Below are positions 1 to 11,428 of a stretch of DNA of 64,000 nucleotides, piece by piece; the stretch's first letter is position 1, and each line of letters starts with the position of its first letter. The position numbers and the translations under genes are program-made. The DNA is from Steinernema hermaphroditum (taxonomy: Eukaryota > Nematoda > Chromadorea > Rhabditida > Steinernematidae). The notes beneath the pieces are model-generated. The model did not search any database. It worked only from the letters and a program-made list of their open reading frames with translations, and was not told the DNA's origin. The stretch covers positions 5,420,012-5,484,011 of the forward strand of contig CM059623.1 of the NCBI GenBank assembly GCA_030435675.1, written 5' to 3'.

Positions 1-643
1 ACAGCCTGGAAGCGCAGTTTGTAAATGGTGTCCAGATGCTTGCCGTCTTTCTTGATGTATTTGTTCAAGCACTGCATAAACTTGCTCTGGATAGTCAATC
101 CAGGTTTGTTCCATGCAACCTCACTACTATAGGAGGATAGCCTCTCACAGTTGGCGATCCTGCGCTTCACAGCTTTCCGAAGTGTCTGCAAAAACCGAAG
201 AATACGAGTCGGTGGATACGATAATGGCTCACTTCGACGTGGCCCTGCGACATTTCAGCTTGCAGTCTTTTGGTCATCCTCTTGGCAATCGCCTTCAGCT
301 CTGCGTAGGTGGAAAACGCGGGTATTCCGCCGTTCATCGGATACAGTTCCTCCGCTCGGTCGTTAATAATTTTCCGCAGTGTCTCGATCTCAGCGCTCGA
401 AGGGTCAAGTGTTTCAGCTTTCGAGGCAACCGCTGATGTGAGCTCCGTTTTCGAGCGACGCGCAGCCTTCGAGGCGCGTGGTCTTCCGTCTTTAGCCTTT
501 GAGAGTTTGGTCGCCGAATGGGCCACGGACGCCGACCTCCGATTGTAGCAGCTCGATCGAGTTGATCGCTCGAAGAGCGCCTTCTCTGCCGCTGCGTTTC
601 CGGATGGAGTGACCGTCTGCTTGCGGTTTGGAGTGGTATCCAT
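1..643 (-). CDS. Partial gene of unknown function (runs off the left edge)
   Basis: Reading on the minus strand, an ATG at 643-641 opens a basic, Ser/Ala/Lys-rich N-terminal segment. Exon 1 is 643-233. A 47-bp GT..CAG intron (232-186, ending TTTTTGCAG) rejoins in frame to exon 2 (185-1), which stays open to the window edge. The first ~80 residues look disordered and nuclear-protein-like. The rest is predicted mostly helical and charged, with no signal peptide. A polypyrimidine/CAG acceptor (CTCTTCCAG) lies about 22 bases before the ATG, as for a trans-spliced or 5'-UTR-spliced nematode mRNA, which supports this start. I do not recognise the family. It is divergently arranged with the Roquin gene at 1203. 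Identity would need the sequence left of the window. Confidence 0.6.
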
Positions 644-1202
644 AACGATCGCTGTGGCTACACTCCTGGAAGAGAAACATGACTTATTTCAACGGAAAAG
701 AGGCCCTTACAGTGGTTAATAGCGTTATTAATGGATACGTTGTCTATAGACCGAATCTGAAAAAGGGAAAATGAGTGAAAGAGGTTCTCCTGCTAACTGC
801 AAAAGGAAGCGATGAATCTGCTGATCCGCAGTAGGAGATCTGTCGCGTCAAGTACGGTACACGTTGAAACATGTCTCATCGACCTTTCGAACACTGATGG
901 GGCAGACATTCCTATTGGGACCGAATCTGGTTGAAATTTGTCTCTCGCGCGTAGACGCGTGTCTGACTCGTTGTCTCCCTGTGTTCCACAGAAGATGCTT
1001 CTTCCGTCACTTGTGCCACTTGTGGCGCGCGGCAGGGTCGTGTCTCAGTCTGCAGATTGACCCTGCAGGGCGTGGGTACAGTAATGTATCTGGTTAATGG
1101 AGGAAGCTGGCTTATGGTGCTTTCGTGTTCGCGTTATCACGTGTTAGCCCAAGTGTGGTTTCTTTAATCTACTCATTCTTTTTTTTCTGTTTCAGGGTGC
1201 TC
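644..1202. other. Intergenic region between divergent genes
   Basis: This stretch of about 560 bp separates the minus-strand partial gene from the Roquin gene. It should hold both promoters. A T-rich tract ending TTTCAG at about 1183-1195 is the likely trans-splice or 5'-UTR acceptor for the Roquin mRNA, 7 bases before its ATG. I see no other gene or repeat in it. Confidence 0.5.
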
Positions 1203-2546
1203 ATGGGTCCCACGACGCGTCCTAAAAAAGGCCAGGATGTGATACCCTGGGATTACTCAATGTGCTGTCTTCTCTGCAAGCGCACTTTCGGCTCCAGCAA
1301 CTTTCCAATAAACGTCAAGTGTGGCCATGTCCTGTGCTCTAAATGCCTGGCGAAAGGCCGAGTATGCCCCATCGAAAAGGTACGTTATCGAGTCTCGTTG
1401 CATAACTGTCCCATCTTCTTTAGACTTCTCTTGGCATACCCGTAGACGAAGCTCCAGTGAACTTCACTTTTCTCCGCATGATAGGACTCGTCGTCGGACG
1501 TCAGCGCGGGAATGTTAAGGATCGCCTTCAGATCGACCATTTGGATGGGCTCATGGCGCGTATCGGGCGTCATTTCTCAAAGATGAACACACAGAAAGGA
1601 TGCAGCGTGACGAGCGCTTCGCTGAGCCGAGCCGTCCAGCGCAAGGCCCTAATTCTCATCCGCTCCAATGTGCTCGATATGTCCGGACGATTCCACTGTC
1701 TGCGGAGCATCAAGAGTCTGGCTGACCGGATTCAGAACGAAATTCTACTCCCGATGATGACTGTGACAAAACCTTCGCAGATCTGGGACGCTCTTCGCGA
1801 GCGCCGCTGTCAGTTCCTCGGACCAGGTAAAACCTCTCCTGTGCACATGTTCTAATTCTTGTCATTTAGCCCCTCATTTGGCCGTGTTGAAGGAGGTGCA
1901 TGATATCTACAAAGATGGATTCACTATCTCCCGCAAGGTTGCAGTCAAAGCCATCACTGTGAAGATGTTGCCCAACTACCCAACGCTTTCTAAGACCGCC
2001 ATCGGCCACCTATTCCAGATCCTTTACAGTGGGCACATGTTCCACGTCGTTCCGCGTGCCGACGGGTGCGCGATGCTCCGCCTCAAAACGAAGTTTTACG
2101 ACTTTGAAGAATTCTATTACGAGCATGATGTATCTCTGATCCGTCTTATCCTCGACTGCAGTCTTCGCGTGGACAAGAAACTTCTGAGCAAGCTGCTGTA
2201 TGGAACTCTTGACAGACAGCGTCACGTGCAGTCGATCATTGACCGCCTGCAAAACAGTAGCGTCACTTCACGGAAGTTCATGTTTCCTGTGTCGTTCCTG
2301 GCCGAGAAGACGAAGCGTGGAGGTGCACTGCATGCAAACGGTGAAGTGTGCAAAATGGTACAATCCTTGGAGAAACTGGAAGCTATTGACTACAACAATG
2401 GTGAGTGAATGCGTGACCATGCCGTAGTGGAAAGATTATGCTTAGCTCCCAAGTGGAATGTTCTGCTGGATGCTGCGAAGAATTTAGCCGATCTCGTGGA
2501 TGCGTATGTGGGAGCTAACCGCGATGACCGCTTGAAGAATCGGTGA
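1203..2546 (+). CDS. rle-1: Roquin / RLE-1-like RING E3 ligase, C-terminally short
   Basis: Four exons (1203-1379, 1424-1826, 1870-2400, 2446-2546), all joining in frame across 43-45 bp introns, give 403 aa. Residues 20-59 form a RING finger (C22-x2-C25, C40-x-H42-x2-C45-x2-C48, C55), with an acidic residue in place of the last Cys as in Roquins. From about residue 150 to the end lies a ROQ RNA-stem-loop-binding domain; CQFLGP, SKTAIGHLFQ and LLYG are landmark segments. Roquin proteins bind stem-loops in mRNA 3' UTRs and promote decay and ubiquitination; C. elegans RLE-1 is the orthologue. The family normally continues into a CCCH zinc finger and a long Pro-rich tail. Here a TGA follows the ROQ end, about 190 bp before a MITE. 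Either the 3' exons are lost, or an alternative donor near 2543 leads to exons I cannot find. Confidence 0.88.
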
Positions 2547-2738
2547 ACACGCCGGTAACGAAGAGGCCGCTCATTGATAATTGTTGGATTTTTCTCATGC
2601 TGTTTTTGTTGTACATATTATATAAACTTTGGAAGGCTGTCAGGTGCTTTTTGGGTTGTGGGTTCTCGCATCCTACTGTATAAATGTCTGTAAGTAGTGG
2701 CGTGAATGTTGTCTACGTTATCTGGTTCGACGGTTATA

Positions 2739-3573
2739 CAGTGTGTCCAGTAATGATACGTCCACCTCTTTTTCCTCGCATATCTGGCGATTGACGAACT
2801 TTGCAAACAGCGACCTTCACTACTTGAAAGAGCGGACAAAATAACGGTACTTATAGTCCATTTTATAGCATAGAAAGTTCGGAGTTCGGTGTTGGAGATT
2901 GGGGAAAAAAGTTTGGTTTTTTAATGGGTTTATATTGCTGTCCAGAAATGATACGTCCACCCAATGAAAAATCGGTTGTTTTTCTGTTCTTTGAGTTCGT
3001 TCTGCTTCAGATTCGCTATTATTCATCATTCTACCGTGTTCCAGGGTAGTTTCCCAAATGATAGGCCGTTCCACATAATTAACAAAGGTCAAAAAAGGCC
3101 ATATTGTAGTCCTCCATGCCGAATACCTATCTAACCGTCAAATTGTGTAAATATTCCTCACCAACAGCTTCAAAACCACGCAAAACACCGTTTTCTGCGT
3201 CGATAATTACATAGGTGCACAAATGAGATCATTTTAATGCTTGTGGACATCACTTACCCTTCAAAACTTAGGACTTGAATTTGATCTGCATTCTTATCCG
3301 GGTCCCAGAACGATCTGGAATGCGGGATTTTCAGCTTTTCCCATCTCGCCCACGTTGAAGAGCGTACGAAATAACCCTACTCATGTTTTATCCCGTGAAA
3401 AATGGAGTAGTTTTCTAGATAGACCTCTATGCTAAGATAGACCTCTCTACTTCTATGCTAAGTACCGTTATTTTGTCCGCTCTTTCAAATAGTGAAGGTC
3501 GCTGTTTGCAAAGTTCGTCAATCGCCAGATATGCGAGGAAAAAGAGGTGGACGTATCATTACTGGACACACTG
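2739..3573. mobile_element. Tc1/mariner-type MITE with 112-bp terminal inverted repeats
   Basis: The element starts CAGTGTGTCCAG and ends CTGGACACACTG, flanked on both sides by TA (2737-2738 and 3574-3575), the Tc1/mariner target duplication. The left arm 2739-2850 matches the reverse complement of 3462-3573 over 112 bases, with one mismatch seen. No transposase ORF is present in the 835 bp, so it is non-autonomous. A partial third copy of the terminal motif sits internally at about 2938-2962. Its right end directly abuts the gypsy 5' LTR at 3576. Confidence 0.88.
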
Positions 3574-3575
3574 TA

Positions 3576-3828
3576 TGTAGAGACGCACTTGGGTCCTAAC
3601 ACGGCCGTCTGTGCTGTGCCTCTGTAGATGCCTCTGTAGACAGCTGTGTCTCATTATACTGGATGTGTCTCATTTATTTGTCTATGTCTAAGCGTTATGT
3701 ATTTAAGGAGCGACTGCCGGAGAAGCGGGAGCTCGGCTCTGGATAAAGGTTTTGTTGCAATGTCTTCCCTCGTTAGCACAACACCTCCCCGCCTGCTAAT
3801 TCCTGTATTCCCGCCGACGAATACTACA
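3576..3828 (+). repeat. 5' LTR of the gypsy element (253 bp)
   Basis: The sequence has TG...CA ends and matches 9379-9593, apart from a small internal duplication around CCTCTGTAGA that only the 5' copy carries. TATTTAAGG near 3699-3707 is a candidate TATA box. The complete 3' end of this copy is what shows the 3' LTR to be split by the array. Confidence 0.88.
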
Positions 3829-4408
3829 TTTGGTGCCCCGAGTGAGGAGAAGAAGCGCCTAACGAGGATGAAGCTTGTGATAAGGTGTTAACTTGCTTCT
3901 CAAAGGAAGATGACGGTGTCCAACTACAGGACGCCAAGGATACGGCTGACTCAGACGGAGAACGAATGGAGGAATTGATGGGCCACATCAAGAAGAACTG
4001 TGGATCGATCTTGCCAGAAATGTGGGAGTCAATCGAACAACTCGTAGTGAATTCTGCCGATTGTTTCGCAGTTAGCGACTCTGAGTTGACACTGAGCGAC
4101 ATCGTGACGCACAAGATCGACACGGGCTCCTCCGTACCTATCAAGACAAACCGAAGACTCGTACCTCAGGCAATGAGGAAGGACGTAATCTCGATGGTAC
4201 AGAAGTACTTATCGCAAGGGGTCATTCGGAAATCGCACTCTCCTTGGGCAAGCCCTATAGTACTCGTAAAGAAGAAAGATGGCTCAATCCGCATGTGCGT
4301 CGACTACAGGAAGCTGAACAATGTTACCGAGAAGGATGCGTTCCCGGTCTTGAAAGATAGAGATCGTATCAATGAGATGCTATCATCTTTCTGCAACAAG
4401 AGATACTT

Positions 4409-4459
4409 CTCGACGTTCGATCTATTGTCCGGAATCCGGACAATAGATCGAACGTCGAG
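4409..4459. repeat. Perfect 25-nt palindrome at the hAT/gypsy junction
   Basis: Bases 4409-4433 are repeated as an exact inverted copy at 4435-4459 with one base between. The left arm is original reverse-transcriptase coding sequence (the FDLLSG codons); the right arm is an inverted copy of it wedged before the hAT left end. Confidence 0.9.
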
Positions 4460-6220
4460 GGATGGGCGGAAGTAAAAATTTTGAAAACGGAAGTCGGAAG
4501 TCGGAAGTTCAGCTTTGAAAACGGAAGTCGGAAGTCGGAAGTTGTGCCGCGAAAACGGAAGTCGGAACTCGGAAGTCGGAAGTGAGAAAAACCCGGAATT
4601 CCGTGCTTTGCGGAAGTCGGAAGTCGGAAGCTGTACGCCAAGAGTTCATTCGCAACATTCAAAGAACAAACTAGAAACCAAACTGCGGGATGTTAGTGTG
4701 TAAGAATAACAACTTCTCAACAAGTTCGTCCGAGAGACGAGTGCGCAAATCAGAGATAGTCAATCCTGCCGCTGAAAAGAGGCGCTCAGATTCCGCGGAC
4801 GTGGCGGGTGCCGTAAAGTGGCGAAGTGCAAGGTGACGGAGGAGCGGAAACTTGCTCATCGACGCAGTGCTGGACCAGAACTCATATGGATCGCATTTCA
4901 CCTGTGGCAGAGTGGAGAAGTACTCATCGACCTCCTGAAGAAAGCTCGAACTGAAAACACTTCTCCAAATAAACGTACTTGTTTGGCCCTCAGCAACGCA
5001 TCTGACGACGTCATAGTAGGACTTGGTGTCAACTGAACTGGTTCTTTGAGTATTATGTTCGTAAAAGGATCATCGAGAGGTGGTGAGCGACCACATCCTT
5101 CTGAAGCTACCAGTTGTTGGGGATCGTCGTTTGTTGCTCCTTCCCTCTCATTAGACAACGCAAGAGAAAGCTTTTCCGCCTCCAACAAAAGCATATTCTA
5201 AATACTCTACCGTACTCTCAAACAATAGAATCGCGACCTACATGCTTTTCATCGACGTCGGTGAAGAAACTGGCCTTGAATCTAGGGTCAAGTAACGTAG
5301 ACAACTCCATTTTGCGTCCAAAGGGGGTCGTCCGGATACTCTTCAGTCGACGATCCACGCCCTGCAAAATCGTACGTTTTGCTCAGGATACGTAGTCACT
5401 GGCATCAGACGGGACAGCCAACTTCTCTCCTAGTACTCGGACAATAGGAATGACCGTAGACAAGGACGCTGACGATCGGCATTGTACGAACTCGGTGGCT
5501 TCATTTAACGGTTTGAGTAATTGTATGAGATCGCTTGTCAATGTCCAATCGGCATGGCTTAGCTGTGGGTATCTAATAGAACAATACTGATAGCAGTTTG
5601 TTAATCAATGCGTACCTTACCTGGCGTGATCCAGAAGGAACAGATCGACGGCGCGCTTGTTCTCGCAACTTTAGCTGTCTTGAGAAGCTTGCTTTCGCAG
5701 CGTCCGATTGCCGTTCCCTTTCCTGATTTTGTTGGTTTTCGAACTAAAACAAACTAGCTAAATAAGTAATTGAACGCTACCGTACCTCCTCAAAGATCGT
5801 CTTGTGTTCCATTTTGAGATGGAACCGCATGTTGTTTGTTCCTCCATCTCGCTGTTTTTTGATTGTTTTCTCACACAATGTACACTTGTGCAAGTCGCCA
5901 ACCACGTCAAAGTATCGGTCGTACTTGCTGGCGCGAGTCGCAAACATTCTGCCTTCTGAAAAGAGTCGGTTTTATGATAACCAGACACGAAACTGAAGGA
6001 CAATTCCACAGAAAGCACGACATAACACAGTAATGGACAGCGCAGATGGAATGGACAGCGCACATGAAGTCTTAGCGCGATATGCCATACTTCCGGATTC
6101 TACTTCCGTGTAGCGCCTCTCAAAACGGAAGTCGGAAGTCGGAACTCGGAAGTCGGAAGCGAAAAAAACGCGGAATTCCGGGCTTGCGGAAGTCGGAAGT
6201 CGGAATTCCGCCCAACCCTG
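4457..6220 (-). mobile_element. hAT DNA transposon, degenerate, inside the gypsy reverse transcriptase
   Basis: The right end CCGCCCAACCCTG (to 6220) and the left end GAGGGATGGGCGG (from 4457) form imperfect hAT-type inverted repeats matching 12 of 14 bases. GTCCGGAA (4427-4434) and GTCCGGAT (6221-6228) are the probable 8-bp target duplication, with one mismatch. Both subterminal regions are filled with repeats of GGAAGTC (about 4490-4635 and 6120-6205), typical of hAT transposase-binding arrays. Removing the element restores the reverse-transcriptase reading frame across LSG/YWQIRM. Confidence 0.82.
4671..5947 (-). pseudogene. hAT transposase remnant (BED finger plus dimerisation domain)
   Basis: On the minus strand an ATG at 5947-5945 opens a BED zinc finger (CTLC followed by a paired-His segment FHLKMEH). 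Apparently normal introns follow at about 5787-5744 and 5620-5573. Further downstream are a mid-transposase segment with LLDPRFK and, at 4700-4900, the hAT C-terminal dimerisation motif around SAESERLFSAAG. Stops interrupt the middle part (for example near 5391), and the region between the BED finger and the middle domain is shorter than in complete hAT transposases. This is a dead or non-autonomous copy. It lies antisense to the host gypsy element. Confidence 0.75.
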
Positions 6221-8254
6221 GTCCGGATACTGGCAGATTAGAATGGATCCTGACTCGGTACAGAAAACTGCTTTCACGTCACCTATCGGTCTGTACGAGT
6301 TCACAGTGATGCCGTTCGGACTGACAAACGCTGTGGCGACATTCCAACGAGCCATAGAAGGCATTTTCGAAGACGTCTTGTCGAACTACGTATTTGTCTA
6401 CGTGGACGACATTCTAGTGGCGTCTGAAACTTGGGAAGAGCATATGTCACACCTGCAAGAAGTGCTGAAACGGCTAAAGACCGCAGGACTCCGATGAAAG
6501 GCCCAGAAGTGTTGCTTGGCCAAGGAAGAAGTGCAGTTTTTGGGTCATCTGCTAACCAAGAAGGGACTGAAGATGGATCCCAGCAAGGTCGCGCCAATAA
6601 AGGAGTATCCTGAACCGACGAACGTAAAAGAGCTGCAACGTTTCCTTGGAATGGCGTCATACAACCGCAAGTTCGTACAAGGTTTCTCCCAAATAGCCGC
6701 GCCACTCCACCAGCTCATAAAACCGAAATCATCCGTCGTGTTCGACGATAGTTGCCGCAAGGCCTTTGAGGAATTGAAGAAGAAGCTGTACCAAGAAGTA
6801 ACCCTACAGTTCCAGATTTCGAGGCCGCATTGACCGATCCTCAGAGAAAATTCGTGATCATGACTGATGCTAGTATCGACGGGTTAGGAGCTGTCTTATG
6901 TCAAGGAGATCAGAACGGACACTATCGACCAATTCACTTCGCGTCCCGCCGGTCTTCCGAAGCAGAGCGGAAGTACCCCGCCTTCGACCTAGAAGCGGTC
7001 GCCATTCGATTTGCGTGCGAAAAGTTCGAGCAATATATCAGATTCACGGCAGATGCGATCTCGCGAGCGTTCGAATCGCAAGGTACAGGACATGGGATAA
7101 CATCGGCGGAGCAAATGAATCGAGCTATGGCCATTACAATCAAAACCGGTGAATGGAAAAAGTTGCTGAAAGAGGACAAAGAATACGAACCCCTCATCGC
7201 CTTCCTGGACAGTGGATCACTGCCCTCAGATGATGATCAATCGAAGAAAACTCTTCAACTGAGCAGTTCGTTCAGCACGGACGACAACCATCTCTATTTC
7301 GTCGACAAAAGCGGAATAAGAAGAAAAGTGGTTCCAGCGAGTTCCCAGGAATCGCTACTTAGCGAAATTCACGCCGGAACCATGGGTGTGCATGCCTCCG
7401 CCCCAAAGCTATACGATATACTAGCTAGGGAATACTATTGGCGCAATATGAGGAAGGCGTGCGAAGCTTTCTGCCAGTCGTGCGAGATCTGTGCAATGAA
7501 CCGTACAGCACGGAACACAACACCACCTTTGGAATCAATCAGGACAACGAACGTCATGGAGATGCTATGTGTGGATCTCCTGAAGATCGGGCCGAGCAGA
7601 CGTGGTAACCTGTACGCAGTCGTGATGATAGATCACTTCTCACGTTTTCTGTGCACGGTAGCAGTACCGGACAAAAGTAGCGCCAGCGTGATCGGAGCTA
7701 TCGTGGAAGGATGGATAAGCCATTTTGGGGTCCCACAAAGAATACATTCGGATAACGGAACGGAGTTCTGTAGTGCTACTATGGACGAAATGTGCGACCG
7801 CCTGGGTATCGCACGGTCCACAACAAGCCCATACCACCCTCAGGGGAACGGTAGTGCGGAGCGCGCAAACCGAGACATCTTGTCAATGCTCAGGAAATAT
7901 TTGGCTTCCCGTTGGGATTGGGATGAGCGCCTTCCCATCGTAACTTAAGCACATAATGCGCTGGTTCACCGGGTTACGAAATTTCAACCGTTCGAACTTG
8001 TTTTTGGACGTGCAGCGAGATTGCCAGTGATAGATGAAAGTGAGCGCCGCCAGGATGACCGCAACATGGTCGATTTGAACACGTATAAGGAATTATTGCG
8101 CGACAATTTGAATTGGTTAACCAATCAAGCGCGCATGACGACGGAATCAAATTCAGTAGAACATGAGTGCCAGTTCAATCGGAAACACAATACGCGTGAG
8201 CATAATTTTCGTGTGGGCGATAAAGTGTTCGTCAGCAAGACGTGTCGCCATTGA

Positions 8255-9378
8255 ACTCTTCCGCGCCCTGCTGGGATAGCGACTTCGCTGACGAAGATAG
8301 TGTCTACTCCCGCGCCGGCCACCGATCACCTACTCGACGACCCCCGATCGCCTCTTCGACGCTCCGCACGCTCCCCAGAAGCCGGAATTCACAGTCGCAT
8401 GACCATCGCTGGCCACCGGTCTCGCACAAGTGCGGAACGAAATCCGAAGAAGGTGTCGTCACTACATAAAGCCGAAAAGCGTCGTGGGATTAGTAAAGAG
8501 GGGAACGCTGAGCCAGAGACTGTCCCAGAACGGCACGGTGAAGCTCCCTCAGAAGCAAACGCCGAACCAGAGACCGTCCGTTGCTGGTTAGCATCTGCCA
8601 AGGCGTTCCTCAGTTCCTCAGTTTCACACTGAGCGTGTCTTCTTGATTCCTCCTTTTCGGTCGCCCATGACTGTCGAGCGAAAGCCAACAGCCTTGCTCT
8701 TACACACTTCGACTTTGATAATTTTACCGTTTGGAGTTCTGCGAATAATAGAATTTGTAGAAAACAATAAATAAAGCAAGAAACCGCACGATAAATCCAT
8801 CGAACTGATGGAAACAATCAGCGAACACGAACGTGCGCGCCTCAAAAACCGTTATAACTTTGCGAGGAAAGTAGAAAATGCGCCGCAAACCGATGCATAC
8901 GCTTCTTCGGCGATCGGCGAACACTTCTATCAAAGCGGAATTTTGAAAAACGGCTTTGTCTTCGAAATAATCCACTTATTCAGTCAGAAACCCGGAAATC
9001 CCCTTATAACGGACTCAATCGTGTCCCTGATTGCGGTCCTACAACGAACTGCGGCGGTGACATTCGCCGTCGATCGGATAATACGTGACAACGAAAGGCT
9101 ATCACTCCGTGCCCGCCCTCTACTTTTTCGGGAGGAAAGTCTGTTTAACAAACGTGACTAAGGAAGGAATTTTGACCAGCGTGGGCCGGCGCTGGGTGAT
9201 CGCGACCCTAAAGGACATCTTCCATATCGCATTGGATTTCAAGGACCGAACTGACGCAGAAGAGAAAAAGGAGGCAGAGAAGGTCTAAATCCGGCTCGTT
9301 AAAATTGTGATACTGATATTCCCTGTGTGTGATGTTTTTAGAGCGAGGACGCTCTGTTCTGTTGGTAGAGGGGGGAGT
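8255..9378 (+). other. 3' internal region of the gypsy element, no identifiable gene
   Basis: Beyond the integrase tail (8255-8632 reads as a Pro/Ser/Arg-rich low-complexity tail in one frame) there are two overlapping open stretches, 8808-9161 and 9085-9288. They could be one frameshifted reading of an unidentified ORF. I recognise no envelope or gag motif. A purine tract (AGAGGGGGGAG) just before 9379 is the expected polypurine tract. Confidence 0.5.
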
Positions 9379-9593
9379 TGTAGAGACGCACTTGGGTCCT
9401 AACACGGCCGTCTGTGCTGTGCCTCTGTAGACAGCTGTGTCTCATTTATTTGTCTACGTCTAAGCGTTATGTATTTAAGGAGCGACTGCCGGAGAAGCGG
9501 GACCTCGGCTCTGGATAAAGGTTTTGTTGCAACGTCTTCCCTCGTTAGCACAACACCTCCCCGCCTGCTAATTCCTGTATTCCCGCCGACGAA
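9379..9593 (+). repeat. 3' LTR of the gypsy element, interrupted
   Basis: It matches the 5' LTR from TGTAGAGACG to CGACGAA, then breaks exactly at base 9593. The missing terminal TACTACA is found at 36608-36614. The break falls between A and T of the LTR sequence CGACGAA/TACTACA. Confidence 0.9.
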
Positions 9594-10391
9594 TTGTGAA
9601 ATTATATTGTGAAATTTTATGGTGGGGTGATTTGAATTTTTGTACGGTTTGCGGGGGGGTTTTAGGGGGTGTGGAGTGGTGCGTTTTGGATGAAATTTTG
9701 GGGTAATGATCCTTAGGGAGGTAACTAAATTTTAGTGAAAAAATTTTTTGGATATGTTGATTGGAGTTAAAGATACGGTAGGTTTTAGGCAAATTTGAAA
9801 AAAAATCGATTTTTCTGTAGGAAAAAATCTTGCGGGTGTGGTTTTTGGTGCATATTGTAGAGCGTGAAAATGCGCATAAAGTCTATTGAGCAGATTTTGC
9901 TCAAAAAAATTAGAAAAAAAGAAAAAAAATATTTTCACAAAAAAATGACCTTCAATAAAAAGCCTAAAGGCCTGTTCATACTCGGCGGAATATTCCGCGC
10001 GCGCGGAACAAATCCATTGTAAATCGTGTTCCGCGGAATATTCCGCGCGCACGGAACACGAAAAATGTTCCGCAGGTGTTCATACTTTGTTCCGCGGAAC
10101 ACCGACACCACCCGCCGCGATTTTTGTTCCGCAGATCATTTTTCTTGTTCCATGGTCTGCCATGGAATTTTTCGATGTTCCGCGGAACAAATGTGTGGTC
10201 TTACAGGGATTTTGGCCGCTTTGATCAGGTCTGCTGCTAAAAGAGTGAATTGAGCTGCCATTGTTGGCCAATGGTCATACTTGTGTGCTTCCCAAGCACT
10301 TTTGGACCTATTTGAATCGGCCTTCTCGTCACGCCGCCATGTACTCTATGTTAAATATGTACTAATGCTCAGATGCGTTATTTAGAGGTTT

Positions 10392-11329
10392 ATGATGGAT
10401 AAGTGCAGCGAAGAGATCATTCCTGGAGAAGAGGAGTTGGTGCTCGTGCGCGAAGAAAACGAACTTGATACTTCACATACACTGCCGAGAAAACGAAAGA
10501 AGAGGGATACATCCAGCATTCAGCCGTGGATTGGTACGGAATATACCGAAGACGACGTGAAACGTCTCATCATCAAAGAAGTGCAGTCTCAAGAGTTCGT
10601 CTGGGCAGAAAGCCATCCAGACTATAAGAACACTTACAAGAAGACTGTAGTGTTTGAAAGTATTGCGAAGAGAATAAATAACGATACTGGAATGGATCTA
10701 AATGGCAAGTTCCTCGTACCGTAACTTACGCTTCTCATCTTTTTTAGGCCAGTATGTCGGAGAAACGTGGGGACTTCTCCACAAATATTACAAGAACAAC
10801 GTTAGAGGAAAGAAGCCGAAGACAGGAGATGGATTAGATGCCAGTGCGAAGACCCACTGGAAGTTCAGCGAAGATCTCTCTTTTCTGCAGGAATCAAGAT
10901 CGGCAATTAAAACGTACGTCTGTCGTCTGCTCTCATGTCATTATGAGTTTTAGGCCGCGTCTCCTGCTTTCGCAGGGCTCGGTCTTCAATTACGAGTATC
11001 TCTCGCAAATTGATGTCGACACTGAAGGAATTGGAGATGATCCAGTCAGCACTGAAGGACCATCCTCGACCCAAACGGTTCAGTCATCACACGAGCCGCA
11101 TGTGCGTCGCCAGAAGAAGAGCATTGATTCCGTTGACGCCGCAATTATTTCTACTGCAGATTCGATTAAGGAGCAACTTGCACGAACTGTTACCGAAGCC
11201 ACGTTTGGCCATTACGTGCAAAAGGTATTTACCGACGTCGAAGAAAAGAATCGTCGCCTCGCCGTTCAAATGAAACATGAGATTTTGGAGATTTGTAATA
11301 AGTATGAGTTGTTGTGCCTGGACATTTAG
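10392..11329 (+). CDS. Harbinger accessory DNA-binding protein (MADF domain)
   Basis: Three exons, 10392-10704, 10748-10913 and 10954-11329, join in frame to give 284 aa. The MADF domain covers roughly residues 55-145: EFVWAESHPDYKN, then ETWGLLHKYYKNN, then a basic stretch and HWKF. Its C-terminal half is acidic/Ser-rich followed by a helical segment that could dimerise or bind the transposase. In PIF/Harbinger elements this partner brings the transposase to the ends and into the nucleus. Intron 1 appears to use a GC donor (AATG/GCAAGT), which is rare but matches the GC-AG consensus. The gene lies about 100 bp upstream of the transposase on the same strand. Confidence 0.82.
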
Positions 11330-11428
11330 AAAAAATGCATTGTTTCCTATGAGCATCATTCGTTTGTGCTGTTTCTCGGACGAATACAGTTTTTTTGTGA
11401 GAATTTAGCAATATATACATGTTTCCAG

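Larger units (their letters stand above)
3885..8254 (+). pseudogene. Gypsy pol remnant: reverse transcriptase, RNase H, integrase
   Basis: The reading starts just before the reverse transcriptase N-terminus (3885-4438, including SPWASPIVLVKKKDG and FDLLSG). It resumes after the hAT insertion at about 6228 with the YVDD active site near 6400-6411. A TGA at 6495-6497 breaks the frame, and one base is missing near 6813. RNase H begins around 6850, but about 70 residues are deleted near 7038, so EQYI runs straight into FTADAISR. Integrase follows: an HHCC zinc finger at about 7371-7490, then a D-D-E core with DLLKIG, SDNGTEF and ERANRD. A TAA stops it at 7946-7948, with recognisable continuation (FELVFGR) to about 8254. 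There is room for neither gag nor protease between LTR and reverse transcriptase. It is clearly dead. Confidence 0.85.
3576..9593 (+). mobile_element. Ty3/gypsy LTR retrotransposon, degenerate; 3' LTR finishes at 36608-36614
   Basis: Two related LTRs (3576-3828 and 9379-9593) flank a broken pol gene. The 5' LTR is complete, beginning TGTAG and ending TACTACA. The 3' LTR stops after CGACGAA at 9593, and its last seven bases, TACTACA, reappear at 36608-36614 after the rolling-circle array. A primer-binding-like TGGTGCCCCGAGTGAGG (3831-3847) follows the 5' LTR, and a polypurine tract lies at 9367-9376. Gag and protease are missing, a hAT element interrupts the reverse transcriptase, and pol carries stops and a frameshift. 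The element cannot move on its own. I could not identify a convincing target-site duplication. Confidence 0.88.
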
